Shown here in pieces: positions 1 to 12,325 of a stretch of 64,000 bases of DNA. Position numbers and translations under genes: made by a program. The notes beneath the pieces are model-generated. The model was given only the letters and a program-made list of their open reading frames with translations. It did no database searches and had not been told where the DNA came from. How positions within the stretch are numbered: position 1 is the stretch's first letter; each line of letters opens with the position of its first letter. Location: positions 12,090,001-12,154,000 of the forward strand of contig NC_088354.1 of assembly GCF_036884655.1 (NCBI RefSeq). The letters are read 5' to 3'. The DNA comes from Musa acuminata AAA Group (Eukaryota > Streptophyta > Magnoliopsida > Zingiberales > Musaceae).

Positions 1-197
1 TTTTTCTAGTTTCCTATCAACTGTTTTGATGACAAACTAATGACCGATGGAACTTGTTAAATGCCAGACCAAATGCAGTTTAAATATGCGATCGGTAAAA
101 AATGCAACTACTTTATGCAAAAATCGATTCTATGCGATTCAACACAAGATGCGTTTAATAATCAATCTTCACACGAGTAACCTGACTCTGATACCAC
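1..197 (-). mobile_element. Internal edge of an LTR retrotransposon with primer binding site
   Basis: At 186-196 the minus strand reads TGGTATCAGAG, the usual plant primer binding site complementary to the 3' end of initiator Met-tRNA. One base further on, the plus strand reads TGTTAAG from 198, so on the minus strand an LTR would end in ...TTAACA just before the site. This is the standard LTR-PBS junction. The element therefore runs on the minus strand: its internal part goes off the left edge and its LTR lies to the right. No protein domain is legible in the 197 bases available. Confidence 0.55.
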
Positions 198-1110
198 TGT
201 TAAGAAACCGCATAGAGCATTACATGTATAGTTAAAAATAAAAATTAAAATTAGTTTCCCAAAACAGATTTATTAAATCATCGTGTGAAGATCAAGAGTA
301 AAAAACTTGAAAATGACAAAACTAGATAACTGCATAAAGTAGTTGAGACGTTCTTACGGGCATCGACAAGAGCATGATCTACCGACTCTTGTCCACCTTA
401 ATCTCCGGGAAGGTCATATGAGCCAATTGCAGGGTGCATAATCCCTGGCAGTAAGGCCAATCCCCCTTTCTCCCCTTGCTGGACCACTTGTCGTAAGCGA
501 TCTATCATCCCCTATTAACCATGATTTCAGGAAGGTTCGGTAGAAGGCTTTAATCCTAGGTGGTGTAGCCTAGTTTCCATTTTTCCTCTTTCCGGATGCC
601 GAGCATAGGGGACCATCCCCACTTCTCCTAGATAGGTTTCAGCCCTTGCAAACGACACCCCTATAGTCATCCTTTTCTGACACTACCTATAGAAATGTGT
701 GCCCATCGATGTCGACATAAATGTGCCCCTATAGGACACAAGGGGGGACACTAACCAATGGTCAATCTCACTCCATCAGCCACTCAGATATAAAAGCCAA
801 CCCCCAAAGCTTAAAAACGGGACAGCTTGGTCATTTTTTCAATTTTTAATTAACTTTACCATCGGAGAGATCGGATTGGGAGCATCCCCCAATGCTGACC
901 ATTTGTACAGAAACCTTAGCGAGATTAAAACGTACCTCGAGACAATACCAAATCTACCTCTGCTAATCAAGTGATGCCCCGTATTTTTATCAGTATGCTC
1001 CCTTCTCCAATCTCATGTCGTGATCCATTGTGGATCCTCATAACGAGTTTGCGTCTTTGGAATCGAATCAAACCGTATTGACCCTAACATCATCAAGTCA
1101 ACAATAGAGA
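198..1110 (-). mobile_element. Probable LTR of the element at the left edge, right end uncertain
   Basis: This is noncoding sequence starting with TGTTAAG directly beyond the primer binding site. It has the mixed GC content and lack of reading frames typical of a long plant LTR. I could not fix the distal end: the second copy lies outside the window, and no target duplication can be paired. The right limit is a guess. Confidence 0.35.
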
Positions 1111-3854
1111 GCAAAAAAGAATAAACAATTTCATTGTGGTTTCTTCTCTCACGAGTTACATGATGAATCATGAGAACCATAAGTGTTTCATATAACCTGT
1201 GCTTCTTACCCTAACATCATAGAAGGCTTCTGTGTAGCCGATCCCAGTCATTTCAATCCAACGACACCTAAATTTAATTTAGATACATCTTTCAAAATAA
1301 ATATTTCTATAAATGTACTACTTAAGTGATGAACCTAATCGCCATAAGTCTTAAGTGATCAAATTCAAATCACAAAGAAAAAAAAATCTCTTCATCATAA
1401 ATTTTTATGTCTCGCATACACCATGAATCAATCATCCTATCCGAATCCTGACGCATCATCCTATTTCTATATTATCTAAGCAAGGTGTAACCAGTCGCGT
1501 GATTCAGAGTTGATCATGTCAAGCTCTCATTAGGCGACATCGTGAGGCCTTTCATTTGACCCGTTTTGCATTAGCATCTTACTCGATCGATAGGGAACGT
1601 CGACAACGGGTGATGGCGACGTGACCTCTTAAAACCCTTTCACCTTATGATACTTGACTCGTATTATTCTTCCAATCGAGGACACGTTTCATCGTCTCTT
1701 GATGTGACGGCAATGCACATTTCGGTCACATAAAGTTATCAATATAAGAGCGTCTCACATATGTTAATTAATGTAATCGAATGAGTTTAATTACGAAGCT
1801 ACGTGACACATATGGAAGATGCAATCCACCAATAAATACATATATGAATGAGTCCAAACTCGTGAATTGCGTGAATCACAAGGCCTACCGTACGTCCCAC
1901 TATTATTCTTTTTGGACTTCAATTCATGCTGTTAGCCAACCTGTATCCAATTCAGGATCCTAAATCATATATATTTTGCAGATAGTATACCTTTTTCCTC
2001 TGCTTGTCAGTAGGAAGAATATATACATCTTCTGCCTCATCAGCATAAACCAACAGAAAACCCTAATGTTTGGATGAGAGTTGATCGAGGAATGCAACCC
2101 ACACACATATATTCTTCATCTCAGTGTCACCATGGTGTCTCTCCCGGCAAGACTGCTCTCACACGTCCGTTTCATCATCATCATCATCTGTGTGCCAACC
2201 ACTCTCTCATGATCTTATTTATTGTCTCCCTCAAGTATCATCCACCAGCCACACCAAATGCCACTAGAGTTGCAGGCTCTCTTTTGGAAAAGTGAAGCAA
2301 CTCTTCATTTCTTTTCCTACTAAAAGGTGAATCAATCCGCCTGACAGCAACTCTGTCAGCAATCTCATGACCTGCTCGATTGATTTCCTTTTCAGCAGAA
2401 CCAACGTCCCTGCAGAAAAAGAGAGAGAGAGAGAGAGAGGGGTCAGTGGTTCTCCAGAGGGTCTGAGGAGCGCACATTGGTGTCAGCGGTGGGTTCGATG
2501 ATCCATGTACGGGGGAGCAGCGCCATTACAGGGGCACCTGCGGTCTTTGCTCCCCTCAACGTGGGCTCTTCTTCCACAGCAGCAGCAGCAGAGGGGGAGG
2601 GGGAGGAGGAAGGAGCAGCAGCAGCAGCCGGGCCGGCGGGCCCCGGCACTTGAATCCAACCAGGTGCGCCTGCTGGTGGTCCTCCACCCCGCACCACCAC
2701 CGTCTCCCTCATCCTCATCGTCCTCCCCCTGTACGCGACCACGCTCACATCCGTCCTCCTCACCATCATCAGCTGTCTTGTCTCGCCACCAAGCAAAGCT
2801 CCATCGCCCCCGCTTGGACGTGGCGGACTTACCACCGCCCGTCCCCAACCCATGCTGGTTAAGGATAAGCACGTGACCCGAATCAAAGTGTCAACCCGGG
2901 TCGGACCATATCCCTACCGTCCCACTATGTTCCTTAAGTCGGACGTACTCATCCGCCTCTGAGGCCACCAACACACGAAGCACACTCATATCACGCAGAA
3001 TTAATGTCACTATTACGTCTTCACATGAAGGCTGCCACATGCACGTACGACACGAGGAAGTGGGCCAGACTCCATCCACGTTGGTTCGGTGGGTGGCCCC
3101 GGGATGCTACATCATTGTTTTGCGTGCCCCCCCTTCTCTTCGCACCATTCGCGCACACGTGAATCGTCGTCTTTTCTCCCGCGAACCGACCCAACAAAAG
3201 CAAGCCTCTTAATTACGATGGCGCTTTGACCGGGCGCGATCGGCGTATCATGCTGCCTACAGACCACGTATCTATTTAATTGAGTCACTCAAATCATGCA
3301 CCGGTTCATTATCCCCACCATTAAAATAATGGACGAGGATACCATGACGCTGATTAGCCGCCTAAATTAACCGATCCGAGGACTTTATTTTGTTTGTCTC
3401 CGTAATGACCAGCAGAATAAAATAATGAAGCAACGATTAACTTGTGATTTGAGAAGGTAGACTTACTTAATCATTAACGTATAATCTCCATCATTGTCCT
3501 ATAATTACCTACCAGCAGCCTGGAGGCAAACGCCATCACGCCGGCGTTGTTTGCTTGCTTCCGCTGCAGCGACCCACCAAACCCCGTAAACGTCTGACAC
3601 GGATCCCGTTACCGTTATCAGCTTTAACCCGATCCGGTCCCGGGTCGGAAAAAAGGGCGGGGGGGTTAACTGAACCCGGGGTGATGGGCGGTGGTGGGGT
3701 TGGCGTGGGACCCGGTCCTGCCGCGCTCCATTGGCCGAGGTCAGGGAAGCGGGGCCCACCTGGCTTGGGCAGTGCGCGAGAGCTGTCGGCTCGGGAAGTA
3801 GCACGCGTGGGACCCACCCTCGCTGACCCACCGTCCTCGACCGCGGCTTCGATC

Positions 3855-3885
<31 letters not shown>

Positions 3886-4750
3886 GTTGTTTATTACAGG
3901 CCTTACCCCCCACCAACCCGCCCATCGTTTTTACTTGCAAAAAGGTCTTCCCACGGGTATCGGCAACCCACCGCCCGATGGACGGCTGAGGTCAGACCAC
4001 ATGGTTCCCATCCCCGTGTCGCGAAAAGTCTCGTGACGCGCCCGCGGCCACAGAGTCACATGCTACAGCCCTCGCAGTCGGCCGCCGCGACCTACTCCAT
4101 GGCCTTCCCAATCAGCTGCGTCGAACGACACAGCATACAGTACGCATAACACGCAATCGCGCCGCTCGACGGTTTCCGAACGCGAAGACGTTATGAGATT
4201 GGAAGGACGCTGTCTGATCTGGGGCAGCAAAGGCACGAGAACGCGGAAGCGGTCCGTTATCTCGGGCGAATAGCCCGACGAAACGTGGCGGGGGTTACTT
4301 TCGGCACATCATGAGCTCGCGGGCCGCGTTACGCTCACCTTCCCGGTATCAGCACCACCTTCTTATGACGCCCTCGCGGGCTCCACTACCACCCAGTGGC
4401 TTCTCGAAACGTGTCCTCCTCGGAGGCGGGGACCACGGGGGAGGAATATACGATTTAATTTTAATGTAACTGTGACGGGAGTAAAAGGTGGTATTATTTT
4501 TAATTTCAGGAGGCTGTCCGATAATAGCACGACATGGGAGCAGCGGCATCGGGGGCGAGACGGGCAAGCGAGACGCCGTCTCCTCATTTCCACATCTGTG
4601 GAGGGGCTCAACTAACGGAGCCCTGACGGCCCCCGGGGGAACCGGGTTAAGCTACCTCGTACGTTCTAGCGCAGGACATCCCTGCAACTACTAACTTCCA
4701 ATTCGGATCACCACCCTCCATTCCCGTGAATTCTGCTCTCAGTGCATTAG
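1111..4750. other. Intergenic region upstream of the ARF gene
   Basis: I see no gene here. Long overlapping frames at 2.4-2.9 kb and 3.5-4.0 kb occur on both strands in GC-rich or low-complexity sequence and look like chance. The stretch holds a (GA)n run at about 2420-2439 and an ATT microsatellite at about 3850-3884. The last 1-2 kb is presumably promoter sequence for the ARF gene. Confidence 0.6.
3852..3884. repeat. (ATT)n microsatellite
   Basis: About eleven consecutive ATT units, followed by GTTGTT. It lies about 1.2 kb upstream of the ARF start codon and is a likely polymorphic marker. Confidence 0.9.
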
Positions 4751-5054
4751 GTAGAGCGAGCGGACGGCTGATTTGTACTTTGGTAGATGGACAGGATCAT
4801 TTATACAGCGGTCGACGATAGTACGAAGTTTCTCTGCTCTCTTCTTTGGTCTCTTGGCTCGAAAGAAAAGAAGGGGAGATAAAAGAGAGACACAGAGGGG
4901 GAGTAATATTGGGGAGAAGCGATCGGTGGAGTAAGTGGAAGGGGAAGTAGAAGGGTTATTGAGGGGGGGCGGTGATCTCTTTGATTAGGTCGTCCGCGTC
5001 TCTGTCGGTCTGGGATCGTGGGTGTTGTTCGGGGGGCTTCGATTAGGGTTTGTG

Positions 5055-5104
5055 ATGGGTTACTTGGGTTGGATCGGTGGTGGATGACGCAATTGTGGAG
5101 TTGA
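5055..5104 (+). promoter_or_regulatory. Two overlapping upstream ORFs in the ARF 5' leader
   Basis: uORF1 begins at the ATG at 5055 and encodes MGYLGWIGGG with its stop at 5085-5087. uORF2 begins at the ATG at 5084, overlapping the uORF1 stop as ATGA, encodes MTQLWS and stops at 5102-5104. The main ARF ATG follows one base later at 5106. ARF mRNAs such as ARF3 and ARF5 are known to be controlled by uORFs and translation reinitiation. Such control here is an inference. Confidence 0.6.
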
Positions 5105-5105
5105 G

Positions 5106-8100
5106 ATGGATTCCGGTGAGCTCGGAGGGGGGCTGATGGCGTCGTCGGAGTTGTCGGTGAAGGGGAGCAGCGGAGGACAAGGGCAGAGTTTGTCATCGGG
5201 GTGCAGCGAGATGCTCGAGGGTCCGTCGGTCAAGGTCGGCGGAGACGCCGAGGGGAGCCTGGGATTTTCGGGCGGTGCTGTGTGCGGGAAAGGTGGGTTT
5301 CATCCCTGATCTCCGGATGTGGCCGGAGGTAATGTAATTATTGTGGTTATTGGTGTAAGGTTTTGGTTTTGATTATGACGTGATTTTTACTGTACATTCA
5401 GAAGATGCGTTGTACACTGAGCTATGGCTCGCATGCGCCGGTCCTCTGGTGACGATTCCCAGAGTTGGAGAGAAGGTCTTCTACTTCCCACAGGGGCATA
5501 TAGAGCAGGTTCGCGATGGGAATTTTCATGAAAGCTCCAATTTTTTGCTCGAATTCGTCCCAAAATTTCTGAATAGGCTTCCTCTTTATCGTTCTCCTTA
5601 TTTCTCCATCTTTGTTTGCGTTCTCGTGAAGGCTCTCATTGTCTTCAATTTTTGCTGCTCTTCTTTGATGTTTTAGGTGGAAGCGTCCACAAATCAAGGG
5701 GCGGACCAGCAGATGCCAGTGTACAATCTACCATGGAAGATCCTTTGCCGAGTGATGAATGTCGACCTGAAGGTGCTCTCATGAAATCCCTGTTTTTTTT
5801 TGTTGTCGTGTGTTTGTGACGTATACGGAGAACTACAGATTTCTCCCCTTTTTTCTGATTCTCATCTTTAAAGAGTGAAACTCTGTTAATAGGCTGAGCC
5901 GGACACCGATGAAGTATTTGCTCAGGTGACTTTGCTCCCTGTTTCAAAGGTATCTCTTCAAAGCTTAAGCATTTTGGCTAACTCCAAATTGTTCACTGTG
6001 GTTACTGTTAAGCCTTGAAGAGAGTAATTAGTTGAATTTTAACAAAACGGCTGTTACTTCAGCTAGATGAAAACACCGTGGAGAAGGAGATGCTTTCGAC
6101 TCCTCCGCCACGGCCTCATGTGTATTCTTTCTGCAAGACGCTGACCGCATCGGACACGAGCACCCATGGTGGGTTCTCGGTGTTAAGACGGCATGCTGAT
6201 GAGTGCCTTCCTCCGCTGGTAAGGTTTTAAGACTGTCTTTTCCCCTCGCGTATGTTTTGACTTTTTGTTGATTATTTGGTTGGTGATCAGGACATGAGCA
6301 GGCAGCCGCCAAGTCAAGAGCTGGTGGCGAAGGATTTGCATAGAGTGGAATGGCGCTTCCGCCACATTTTTCGGGGTATCCTAATTTTATAGCATGTACA
6401 CTTGGTCCTATTTGTAGTTTGGTTATGGATTTTGTATCCTCTTTTTGTTGATAATTCTTCTGAATTTATGGCTCATTGACTTCTAAATCGCTCTGTATAT
6501 CATAAAAAATGTTTTTGCCCGCCTTGGTTACCAAATAGTCATGGGCTTTGTCTCAGAAGTATATATCCATAATTAATTATTTGAAAATGTGCATACTGCA
6601 AAGGTGGCATGCTGTTGAAATTCCATGATGTTGGATTGTCATGAACTGGTCTTCTTTCAACTAAATTTTGTAGATGGCCAATATGTTGGATTATTGAGAT
6701 TTGTACATTGTAAACTATATCGCAATGAAATGTATATTTTTGTTAAACAATGTATGGTTAATCTGAAAGCTAAATATATCTGTTTTTTTTAATCTTATGG
6801 TCGTTACCTTGTCCACCTGATAAGACATAATATCTGCGGACCTGATAATCTGCTCCATTGTCTTTAAACAGGTCAACCACGAAGACACCTGCTTCAGAGT
6901 GGATGGAGTGTCTTTGTTAGTTCTAAGAGGCTTGTTGCTGGGGATGCCTTTATCTTTCTAAGGTCTTTTATTGTTCCTGCCCTACCTGACATATTCAACT
7001 CCTAGTATCATGCACTAAGTAATTGCTACATGGTTAGCAGAGGGGAGAATGGTGAACTTCGTGTTGGAGTGAGACGTGCAATGAGACAGCAAACTAATGT
7101 TCCATCTTCGGTTATATCAAGTCACAGCATGCACCTGGGAGTCCTTGCAACAGCATGGCATGCTGTCAACACTGGGACGATGTTTACAGTGTACTACAAA
7201 CCACGGTTTGTCGCCTATGTTTTTTTTTTTTCATTGCATTATTTCACTCATAATAAGGCATACAATGTAAAACATTAATTTGGATCTTGGAAAGAAATTT
7301 TACAAGGGTGGGAAAAAACTCATTACCTTTCTAGCAACTTCTGGTGATTGTAGTACGAACCAATAAGGTACTTCAGCTACATGTTCCTTTTGTTTATGTG
7401 ACAGGACTAGTCCATCAGAGTTTATTGTTCCTTTTGATCAATATGTGGAGTCTATCAAGAGTAACCATTCTGTAGGGATGAGGTTCAAAATGAGATTTGA
7501 AGGTGAAGAGGCCCCAGAACAGAGGTATCAATAATCTATATTTTCAATTTACTGTAGGCATAAGGTTACTTTAGCAGTATCTCGAGTTAGATGATATAAT
7601 CTTTTCTGATCTACACAATTTTTTGTGCCTAAAGGTTCACGGGAACTATTGTCGGCATAGGAGATGCTGATCCAAGTAGGTGGCCTGGTTCAAAATGGAA
7701 AAGCCTCAAGGTAACTTGTTATGACTGTTGATATTATTCCTTGTACTAAATTGACCGACTGCATTTCAAATTTTAGGTGCGGTGGGATGAGCCATCTTCA
7801 ATTCCTCGTCCAGAGAGGGTTTCTCCCTGGAAAATTGAGCCTGTTCTTACACCTCCCCTCAATCCCCTTCCCATGCCTAGGACAAAAAAGCCACGAACAA
7901 CCTCATTTCCTTGTTCCCCTGACTCGTCTGTTCCTAAAAGAGAAGGTAAAGAATGATTGGTAGGACTTCAATATTACAACTATCATGATGCATGTAAAAC
8001 GAAATTAAATAATGTGACATGCTACTTAGATGCTGCTCCTAAAGTCACTGCAGAGCCTTCCCAATCATATGGAGCACCAAGGGTCTTGCAAGGTCCAGAG

Positions 8101-10144
8101 ATGATGACCTTGAGAAGTTCTTATGCTGATAGTAATGAGTCAGGTGCAACTCACAAGCCAGTAGTATGGTCAATGAATGATGAAGAGAAAAATGATGTTC
8201 CTACTCGGAGAAGATTGGGATCAGATAGCCGGATGCTTATAAAAAGACACGAGCAAACATATAATGGGATATTTTCAGGATACTGCCCTCCTGATTCAAG
8301 TGGATTTCAGACACCATTTTTTGAGCAGACTCCAGGCGATAAGAATATTTTAAAGCCTCACTTTCAAGTTCAAGAGGCCAAACATAACTATTCTCCTGGC
8401 TCATGGTCCTTGATTCCTCCAAATTCGAACTTTGGAATGAGTGACCACAACTTTAAGACAACTGCACAAATTGGTGAGGTGTCTTATCAGAAAGCTGGAA
8501 ATTGTAGATATGGCACACGGGGATTTTTTTCTGAACTTCAAAGTTTAGGAAGCATTCAAAATTCACCTAATTGGTTTACACATTTGCTGCCGGATTCTCA
8601 AATAGAGAACATGGCACAACCTAGGGTTATGAAACCTCTACCTCTGTTACCATCACAAACTGATGTGGCAAAGCCGAAAACAAATAGTGGGTACAAGCTA
8701 TTTGGGTTTCATCTGAACAGTAATCCAGTAATATCTGAATCTGTTATGCCACGGAGCAACTCAGCAGACATCCTGATGCCACATAGCCATCCAGAAGCAG
8801 CATTGCCCCATCAGCAAGGCTTAGAGGTTGACAAACACTCTGAGTCATCTGTAACTGAAAGGTTGGTTGGTGCAGCACCAACAAATGGTGAAACTGAAAA
8901 ACTTATTCACGTTTCTCCACGGACTCCTCAAGATTTCCAGAACAAACTGCAAAATGGTTCAACTAGGAGTTGCACAAAGGTAATCCTTTTGAATTGCACA
9001 AATGTAGTATCTTTTTTTCTTCTTAATCAATGTTAGATCATGCTTCTAGTCATCTTTTGGCTACCGTCATCACCCTTGACATAGTGTGTTGCCTAGTTGA
9101 TTTCTACCGTGCATTATATCTATCTTTTAGGTTACAATTTGCTTATATTGACAATGGCAAAAGGTTAATTTTCTTCAAAAGACTGGTCTCTTTGCACCAA
9201 CAGTCTGCTTCATGAAACAAGTTCTGGGGCTTAGGGATCTTTAGATTTTGATTTAACATTTATGAAGATCACTGTAAGTCGTAAGTTTGATATAGCAAGG
9301 GCTTTGACCAAGTGTTTACATTTCAGGTGCACAAGCAAGGTATTGCTCTTGGTAGATCTGTTGATCTCACCAAGTTCAATGGTTATGATGAATTGATTGC
9401 CGAATTAGATCGCATGTTTGAATTTGAGGGTGCACTAGTGTCTCCCAACAAAAGTTGGTTGGTTGTGTACACTGACAATGAAGGTGATATGATGCTTGTT
9501 GGAGATGATCCTTGGAAGTAAGTATTCGTATTTACTCTTTTTTCGGCTTTTCTTCATTTTGGAAGAGCTTAATTTCTAGGAAGCTAACTTGCTGCTGATT
9601 GCAGAGAGTTCTGTAATATGGTTCATAAGATATACATCTACACTCGAGAGGAGGTCCACCGGATGAACCCAGGAACACTAAGTTCTAGAGTTGAAGAGAG
9701 TCCAGCCACTTCTGACGGAAGAATAGCTGGCAAAGAACCGAAGGGCCCTGTGCCTGCTGCTAATTTTGAGAATTCTGAAAGGTGTCCAAGTATTGGCACG
9801 GTAAGTGGATTTCTGAGCGTCTGCCAAAACAAAGTGTGGTCCTTTCAGAACTTACCTTTTATCAAATAACGTGGGGCCATCCCTACCTTTCGGTTCTCAG
9901 AATTAAAGTAGTTCCATTAAATATTTGAAGTTAGTTTAAGGTGCAGTAGTGTTTTCCTTGCTCTTTGAGCTTTAATATCATACTAAAAACTCCACCTCAT
10001 TGATCGATCATTATATATCATGACGATGACAAAAGATACCCCCATATATGACATACTTTGGATCATCTTTTTGGGTTTCGGATGATTAGAACTGAAAGGG
10101 ACTCATCTTTCTTGTCTGTCTATTGCACTGTGCAGGCTTTTTGA
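5106..10144 (+). CDS. ARF2: Auxin response factor, ARF2 type (15 exons)
   Basis: Nuclear transcription factor that binds auxin response elements; ARF2 homologues act mainly as repressors. Exons read as 5106-5292, 5402-5508, 5677-5772, 5893-5949, 6063-6218, 6291-6375, 6872-6962, 7041-7205, 7405-7524, 7635-7710, 7777-7945, 8030-8979, 9327-9517, 9605-9800 and 10136-10144. All phases close, giving 884 residues. The B3 DNA-binding domain ([18 protein letters not shown] through [20 protein letters not shown]) starts near residue 165 and is followed by the ARF dimerisation/ancillary domain. The middle region is not glutamine-rich and contains KLFGF, resembling the RLFGV-type repression motif. A PB1 domain at about 754-840 has the basic face ([14 protein letters not shown]) and the acidic OPCA motif ([16 protein letters not shown]). 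The second in-frame ATG at 5136 (MASSEL) matches the Arabidopsis ARF2 start and could be used instead. The last exon encodes only two residues and is the least certain. Confidence 0.95.
8080..8100 (+). promoter_or_regulatory. tasiR-ARF (TAS3) target site in ARF2
   Basis: The sequence AGGGTCTTGCAAGGTCCAGA, encoding RVLQGPE, lies in the large middle exon. It is nearly complementary to the TAS3-derived tasiR-ARF, whose known targets are ARF2, ARF3 and ARF4. The core GGTCTTGCAAGGTC is intact, with mismatches towards the 3' end of the target. Only one such site was seen, as in Arabidopsis ARF2. Cleavage is inferred. Confidence 0.85.
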
Positions 10145-12325
10145 AGATGTTAAGCCAAAAAAACTGGAACGTTGAAGATAGCTTTTTGTGGTGGGTCCAA
10201 CTTATGAAATGCTTTATGCTTTGGTAAGCCCCCATCTTTGTCCTTGTGCTTGCTGCTGGGGGCTTGGAACCTTTCTTATTTCCTACAGTTTTGGTGGTGC
10301 TGTAATTTTTTGCTTACAAAATCCCTTGTGGTATATATACCGGATAGGTAAGGTAGGGCTTGATCTTTTGCGCCTACCATGTGAATAGCCCATCCGTCTA
10401 TTATAGTAATTATAACTCTCATCCCCCATCCTTTTGCCCTCTTCTGCATGCCACGGTAATTTTCCTCTTGGAATGAACATGGAGCGTGATTATATTCTCT
10501 GGATTGCTCAAAATCATACTCGGTTTAAGAAAATCGATAGATAGTTCTAGTTTGCAGTTTCATATTGTGTATTGTTCACTCTAAATTTCTGATCAAATAT
10601 TTGCAACTGAGCACCTAACCTCTGGTTCTCAAGAAAACCCTAAGCTTGACAGGAAGTTATTGGAGCTTGTGTTGTCTCCCAGTTTACAACCTATGCTGTC
10701 ACTACTGCACAGATTTGGCATGATGTGGATCATGGTACAGGAACGATGGATGAACAGTGAAATTTCTCACCGTTGCTAGTTTATACTTGGTAGTCAGCAA
10801 AACGTTGTTTGTGGATCTCTTTTCTTCGCCAACAATTGTGGCTTCATATGAACTCCAGTGCTACATGCAGGTCAGATATGGACACCTTTGTGGGTAAAAA
10901 ACCTACCAGGGTTTAGGTTAGACAATGCATTTCATTGAATCAATTAAATGCAGTCATGTTTTTTTTTTTCTTATAAATGTCCAGGCCATGATGAGTTGAG
11001 AAAATCATTGTTTTGAAATGTCTTCAGAATTATGTATAAATGTATCTCAAAGGCTGGTAGAACATGACTTGCAGTTTGAAAGGAGGAAGAGAGTATCAAT
11101 TTCCAAAATCTTCCGTCAAAGCAGTTTTAAACCGTATGTGTAGTACTTTTCCTCACCTTTCCGTGCAGGGTTTCTGCTAGTATACATATGACAAGCTACT
11201 GCTGTGCTGTTGGGACATGTCATGAACGCTGCTGGCGCTTGTGGCAGGCAGTCTGGCCCCATACGTGAACAATAATGCGGAGAGGGGAGATGTAAATTGA
11301 GATCAATCAATAGCATTTGCCTTCAATGCCCGTCTGTTCGAGGTACGCCCACTAAGTGGAACCCCTTTCTGTTCAATTTCCTCTGTCTGAGAATTGACGT
11401 GCATGTGTACGTACAATGCTGTGATTTTTACCTGTTACCAAGGCTAAATCTTCTCATTTGTTTGAGACCTTATGTGAAGTTTCACTATTGGTAATATTGC
11501 AATTTTCGTTGTCAGAAAGTTGCATCAGACTGCAGAGTTTCTGTGTTAAGCAAATTGGCAAACGTACCTGCACTGAAGATCGTCATAAATAGGGGAGTTT
11601 TGTGTGAACTTGATAAGATGTCATTACGGCAGATTGTGACTAGTCGGTCAGAGCACAAATGGGTTGATGGGCTATTTAGACCAAATCGAACCGTTACTGT
11701 GTTAAGAAAGAGAATGTAGTAGTTTATTGATATGTATGGCATACAAAAACATATGGATGGATCACTCGGCTAAAGAGAATGCTGCCACTTTAACTGTACT
11801 TGGATGTTTGGTTGGTTGTATTGAAGAGGGTATGGATTTTGATGTTTAAGCAGGAATTCTTATGAATATTAAGGCAAGAACTCAATTTATTATTGTCTTA
11901 ACTTGGCCATTAGCAGAGAAAACATTGTTGCTTCACTGCCTGGAATCATCTACTCTATTGCCTTATTACATACATACAATGGGGTGTTCGAAGACACAAA
12001 GTGATCTAAGAGGATAGGAGTTGGTAATATGATCCTAATTCCATTGATCGAAGAAGCATTTTGGACAAAGCTCGAAACATTCTAACGCGTAGGACCAGCA
12101 TCCCCAGGACAGCCCACATGGCTACCACCCATCACCATTAATTCCAGATACAATGATAAAGTCCACTCCCAGATTGGTATGGTTTATATTGTCTTTCATG
12201 AAATGGACCTCCATTCCTTTCACTGCCTCCAACTAATGAACTAAGATAAGATCATCGTGAATGCACCATCTCCACTACAGTTTGGGTCCATGCACACACA
12301 TGTAAACCAGTTGTGACCAACTCTG
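10145..12325. other. ARF 3' flank and intergenic spacer
   Basis: No protein-coding gene is recognisable. The first several hundred bases probably form the ARF 3' untranslated region. The rest is AT-rich spacer before the convergently transcribed SDR gene. Short frames at about 11.1-11.7 kb show no family resemblance. Confidence 0.6.

Noticed and set aside
2443..2886. Overlapping 120-150 residue frames on both strands
   Set aside because: They are antisense to each other, contain CAG/CTG-type and CCT-type low complexity, and match no family.
3505..3989. Long frames on both strands around the ATT microsatellite
   Set aside because: GC-rich promoter-like sequence; one frame even reads through the microsatellite as poly-tyrosine.
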